NCBI GenBank assembly: GCA_001972305.1
Contig: BDDD01003339.1
Coordinates: 39,477 to 103,476, forward strand
Direction: 5' to 3'
Origin: Cephalotus follicularis
Taxonomy: Eukaryota > Streptophyta > Magnoliopsida > Oxalidales > Cephalotaceae
DNA length: 64,000 bases
Shown here: piece after piece, positions 60,233-64,000 of the stretch
Position numbering within the stretch: the first letter of the stretch is position 1
Layout: every line of letters starts with the position of its first letter
Position numbers and translations under genes: made by a program
Notes under the pieces: model-generated
Database searches by the model: none
What the model saw: the letters and a program-made list of their open reading frames with translations, nothing else
Told to the model about the DNA's origin: nothing

Positions 60233-60953
60233 TGTCACACCCCGTTCTCATATTAAAGCATATATGGATAACGGTCTAATCCAGTATTAATAAAAAATAT
60301 ACAAAAATTTAAAACTTTGCGGAAGCATTAAATTTACTGGATCACATAAGGTGTTCGCATGCAGCCCATACTACATGCATACCAAGTACAATACAAGTTA
60401 CATGATACATATCAGTAATGTAAATATAACTTAACGAAGTATGACTTATTACAGTATTCAAAAGCATTACAACTTTAACAACCTTGCAACAAGAAGCATC
60501 CAAGTGTAGCTTCAGCAGCTTGTCCCCAGTTCATCATCAATATGAAAAAGTAGGTATTAGCTGTTGTCCTCACTCGGCTAAGTAGGAAAATCGCATGGTA
60601 ACGAATATGTGTATGCAATCATGCATGACAGGTTATATCATTTAAAACAATAATATATATGTGTGTCAATATACATAAGAAAACATGACAAGTGGCTACA
60701 GTCCATACAGTCATCAGTGATACCGCACAAGGGTGCAAATAATCAATCCAGTAAGTGTCCGAAGACCAGTAGTGGGCATCAAGACGTCGCTAACCCCTAG
60801 CCTACATCGAGCCAACTAGCTATCACCCCAACTCCGCTGATGATATGAGGTAAACAGTACTGCTGACACTTGGCAGGCAGTTAACAGTGCACGGTCTGCG
60901 TTAAAGACAAGTTTGGTGAATAATCTCTAGCCAACTCCTGGCACCTAGGCTCA
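60233..60953 (-). repeat. 5' LTR of element F, 3'-terminal part
   Basis: Matches 32477-33207 of the 3' LTR. It stops where unit G begins at 60954; the rest should lie beyond G, outside the window. GCTCA at 60949-60953 is the expected left target copy for G. Confidence 0.9.
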
Positions 60954-61406
60954 TGTCACACCCCATTCCCATAACAACAATAAAAGTGGTGGCAATCAAC
61001 ATATAAATCCGGCTTATGCAATTTACCATAAATTTAAAACTTTCCATATCCATTAACAACTTGTGGAAGCATTTAAATATAGGCCGAATTAAAATGTAAC
61101 ATGCATCCCATACTACATGCTACAACAATAAACATCATCAAAGTTAACTGCCCACAAACGAAGGGTGAACAATATTCATCATTACATCAATTCATTTATT
61201 ACAAAGATCCGCTGCATAAACTCCACTTTGCTCCACGAAACTCAACGGTAACAATCCGCTGCATCAATCTGAAATCAATCTGAAACTGTAGGGGGGTTAG
61301 CCTTTGTCCTCACTCGGCTAAGTTATAAACATGATTTGGGGTCAACGACAAAGAATGCTATGTAATGAATGCAACATGATGCAATAAATACTATATCCCG
61401 ATGCGT

Positions 61407-61425
61407 GTATATATATATATATATA
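61407..61425 (+). repeat. (TA)n microsatellite
   Basis: A short uninterrupted TA run in LTR-like unit G. Confidence 0.9.
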
Positions 61426-62059
61426 CCCAACCACAATGTCACAGTTCACGATGTCACAATTCATGGTCTCAAACAAGTCCAAAGGACTACACAATACTCG
61501 GTTCACGGTGGGTACGAAGAGCGTCGCCAACTCCGGGCCCCGACGTCGTACTCCTGTCATCGGCCCCGACTCCGGACGGCACGAAGCAGGTCATGGTACA
61601 ATGAGTCACCCAGCCAACTCCTGGCCCTGAGTCAACCCGACCACTAGTCATCGCTGGCATCTTCGCCACGCAACTAGTACAGCGACAATCAAAATCACAA
61701 TTAAGCAAACCACAGTCAGCTAAATCACAATCACAGTCATCTCGATGCTCAAAACAATTTTCCAAGTAAATTTATAAAACAAAATACTTGAAAGCAAACT
61801 CATTTTCACGATGTCACGGTTCTCGGTTCATAATATCACAAAACTCGGTTCACGGTGTTTTGGAAGTCATTTTCACGGTCCTTCGAAAATATATATTTGC
61901 TTGAACATACATTTTCGTGTAAAATAATGATTCATAATGATCATGAATGCACTTCCAAAAGGATGATACAACAGTTCACAATCAGCAATACTCAGTCACA
62001 AATCACAGTTCATCACAGTACAAGATGCATACACATGCCCACAATGCAAGACAGACACA

Positions 62060-62552
62060 AACAATCGGTTGTCCCTCACTGACAGTCGGTTGTTTTCCTT
62101 CAACAGTCGGCTGTCCTAAACTGGCAGTCGGCTGCCCACACTCGACAGTCGGCTGTCATCCTTGACAGTCGGCTGTTTATACCCAACAATTGGCCGCTGG
62201 CCTACAACAGTCGGCTACTCAAGCCTCTGGAGGCATTTCTCAGTAACACACATGGACAGTCGACTGGCTCCCAAGCATAGTCGGCTGGATCCATTGAGTA
62301 GTCGGATGTTCATACCGAACAGTCGACTGGCGCGCTCGAGTAGTCGGCTGTCCTCTTGGACAGTCGGCTGGATTCTACAGACAGTGCAGAAAAACAGCAG
62401 CAAAACAAAGCCACAACTAACTGCGATCCATTCTAACGCACATCGAATCATAGCGTCAATGTTATCTCTAAGCGTCGACGTTTATCATGAATCAGGACTC
62501 ATTCTCTGTATAACAATCTATAGCATCGACGCTTCTCTCCTAAGCGTCGATG
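62060..62552. promoter_or_regulatory. CAGTCGGCTG and GCGTCGACG arrays in unit G
   Basis: More than ten CAGTCGGCTG/CAGTCGACTG/TAGTCGGCTG units occur at roughly 20-30 bp spacing (62060-62385), then AGCGTCGACGTTT, AGCATCGACGCTT and AAGCGTCGATGG (62452-62552). Two motif types that are separate in other LTR families occur here side by side. Confidence 0.7.
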
Positions 62553-63131
62553 GTTAAGCGAACCAAAACATGGTTCCTTCGACACGTCTCAAAACCGATC
62601 GAGTTCAAGGCATACAACACACGCAATCCGATCTACAATCATCGTAAAACACAATATGCATAGCGGGTTAATTATTCATAGCAACCCTAACACAGTCACA
62701 CAATTCACAATCCACAGCGCACAATCATTCCAAGGCACGATATGCACGCATTTCATCAAGGAACATTTATTATAATTGAACTCAAACCACATTTATAAAG
62801 TCCCCTACCTGTTACAGCAGTAACAACCGTACAGTCGAGCTGCACGTTCAATTGCCGAACCTTTTCGATAACCGTTGAACCGAAGCCGGTTCTTGTCAAT
62901 TGATCAGTTCCTCAATGCCAAATCCAATGGCCACTCACACACTGCACATACAAAACATTTCCGTTATGTTTGACACACAAAACATTTCTGTCGTCGAAAC
63001 GCCGGCCGGATTCTGACCGACACAACCAGGCGATGAAACACCCATCAACGGGTTCCACATTGAACGGTCTACTCAAAACCGGTCAAGACTCGCCGGGAAT
63101 CGACGCCGAATGCCGCGCCACAGCTGGCAGT

Positions 63132-63283
63132 GAGTCGCGACTCGCTGGACCTCCACAGGTCCGATCACCACCCAAAAACGCCTCACATTCACCAGTTATA
63201 CCCATCCATGCCCGTGACTCACCGAGACTCGGCGCCAAACACGCGGTCTCAGGCAGCCTTGAGTCGACTCGCTGAGTCGACTC
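63132..63283. promoter_or_regulatory. GAGTCGACTC palindromes in unit G
   Basis: GAGTCGCGACTC at 63132-63143, GAGTCGACTC at 63261-63270 and TGAGTCGACTCA around 63273-63284, in a GC-rich stretch. It is a further arm variant of the same GTCGAC core. Confidence 0.6.
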
Positions 63284-63480
63284 AGCCATATGATTTTGGC
63301 CGTTTCTGGCCGAATCACGCCTCACCGGTGGTCGAAATGGGTAGAACGGGCCTTCTATGCCATAACCCACGCCATCCGCGATGCTAACGGCGCCGGGAAA
63401 CACCAGGAGGAGGCACGACAGTGGCGGGGAGAAGAAGAAAAATAAGAGAAAAGAGGGGGAGGGGGAAGAGCTTACCGGTC

Positions 63481-64000
63481 TGTTGACGATTAAGTCACAA
63501 TCCTTGTTTTGATGATAACATATTTGCATCTAACTAAGTTACTTGATGTGCAAGGAATTACAAGTTGAATATCAAAGTCTAAAACCATCTGCAGAAAAAG
63601 AAGTCGACTCCTTTTACATAAAGCATCGACGCCTTTTGTAACAGAATTAACTGCCAAGAAAGCATCGTCCTCCCAGTTATAGCATCGACGTCCGTACTAA
63701 AAGAAGTCGACCACTTCCAGAAGACGTCGACTACATTAAAGAAGACATCGACTACTTCCACGATAACATCGACGCATTTAGTGATTTTCAAGACAGAAGC
63801 TACTGTCTGAAAAATGCACTCAAAGACATCGATCCTCAGACAAAGACATCGACGTCCAAGTAAAAGACATCGGCGCCTTTTTATAGAGATCGACGACATT
63901 TTCATCATACCCAGAAAAAGCATCGACACCAAGTAAAGAGATCGATGCGACATTCAACCTGGAGTTTCCCAGAAAAGACATCGACGCCTTTCAGAAAGAA
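63481..64000 (+). mobile_element. Copia-like LTR start (H), cut by right window edge
   Basis: Starts TGTTGACGATTAAGTCAC, followed by AATCCTTGTTTTGATGATAACA, a phrase typical of the start of some plant Copia LTRs. No end, primer site or coding part is in the window, so the family is tentative. From 63600 it is dense in palindrome units. Confidence 0.55.
63600..63990. promoter_or_regulatory. GACATCGACGCC-type array in LTR H
   Basis: Many units such as AAGTCGACTCC, AGCATCGACGCCTTTT, AGACGTCGACTAC, AAGACATCGACGTCC and AAAGACATCGACGCCTTT fill the first 120-510 bp of the LTR. The arms resemble family B and C Gypsy arrays, although H looks like a Copia LTR. Confidence 0.65.

Larger units (their letters stand above)
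32477..60953 (-). mobile_element. Ty3/Gypsy Tekay-type element F, split by Copia-2
   Basis: 3' LTR 32477-35014, polypurine tract and pol C-terminus to 35540, then the Copia-2 insertion (35541-56134). Pol and gag follow at 56140-60125, the primer site at 60217-60228 and the start of the 5' LTR at 60233-60953, where unit G interrupts it. In about 240 aligned bp the two LTRs differ at roughly 17 positions (about 7%), so F is older than element A. Broken in several places. Confidence 0.88.
60954..63480 (-). mobile_element. LTR-like unit G (Gypsy type) inside F 5' LTR
   Basis: Begins TGTCACACCCCATTCCC, the same type of LTR 3' end as B, C and F, and has the GGCTAACCCCCCTACAGTTTCAG-like acceptor block near 61270-61300 and a microsatellite at about 61407-61425. 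It carries arrays of CAGTCGGCTG (62060-62385), GCGTCGACG (62452-62552) and GAGTCGACTC (63132-63283). Its own start is not seen; Copia-like sequence H begins at 63481. No coding sequence is recognised. Confidence 0.7.

Noticed and set aside
63083-63529. 148-codon open frame near the right edge
   Set aside because: It is GC-rich LTR sequence and crosses the boundary between units G and H; no domain is recognised.

Overview
This window is repeat-rich intergenic DNA from a flowering plant, probably a eudicot. It consists of nested LTR retrotransposons (Ty3/Gypsy and Ty1/Copia), solo LTRs and one 5S-bearing miniature LTR element. I found no intact host protein gene, rRNA gene or tRNA gene. The plant assignment rests on primer-binding sites matching plant initiator tRNA-Met, chromodomain-bearing Tekay-type Gypsy polyproteins, an Athila-type gag/protease fragment, and a Cassandra-type element. 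The species cannot be read from the sequence. All coding pieces are decayed relics.

Layout. (1) 1-20136 is a minus-strand Copia relic cut by the window edge. Nested in it are an Athila/Tat-like solo LTR (1544-3245, target duplication CACAT) and a long plus-strand Tekay-type Gypsy element, A (4269-16202, AGCAT). Element A itself carries a minus-strand solo LTR (11308-13338, TCACA). (2) 20137-21018 is unassigned, with a 75-bp tandem duplication. (3) 21019-24640 is a minus-strand Cassandra-like TRIM with 5S-like segments in both LTRs; a solo LTR (21876-24605, TTTCG) sits in one of them. (4) 24646-26453 is a plus-strand Athila-type gag/protease/RT fragment. (5) From 26454 to the right edge lies a deep nest. 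LTR-like E holds solo LTR D (27121-32321, GCTAC), which holds solo LTR B (27991-29945, ACGTG). E also holds Gypsy element F (from 32477). F is split by a second Copia element (35541-56134, AATCA). That Copia holds an opposed pair of Gypsy pieces (35780-37716 and element C, 37717-45375) and an LTR inside its gag (50523-51849). The 5' LTR of F is interrupted by LTR-like G (60954-63480), which abuts a Copia-like LTR, H (63481-64000).

How it works together. Nothing here forms a host pathway. The unexpected signal is in the LTRs. Most Gypsy LTR families, and at least two Copia units, carry arrays of short GTCGAC-centred palindromes. The arms differ by family: CAGTCGACTG, AAAGCGTCGACGCTTT, AAAGACGTCGACGTCTTT, GGCGTCAACGTG. 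In the Tekay-type LTRs the arrays fall at two fixed places, about 150-365 bp and about 0.9-1.45 kb from the LTR start. These lie on either side of a TATA-like box, and the second lies inside a candidate leader intron of about 1.46-1.49 kb with conserved donor, branch-point and acceptor-like blocks. LTR-like E carries a palindrome array of unrelated sequence. This shared, position-conserved design is the best candidate for an undescribed system, perhaps a rapidly evolving cis-recognition array used by the elements or against them.
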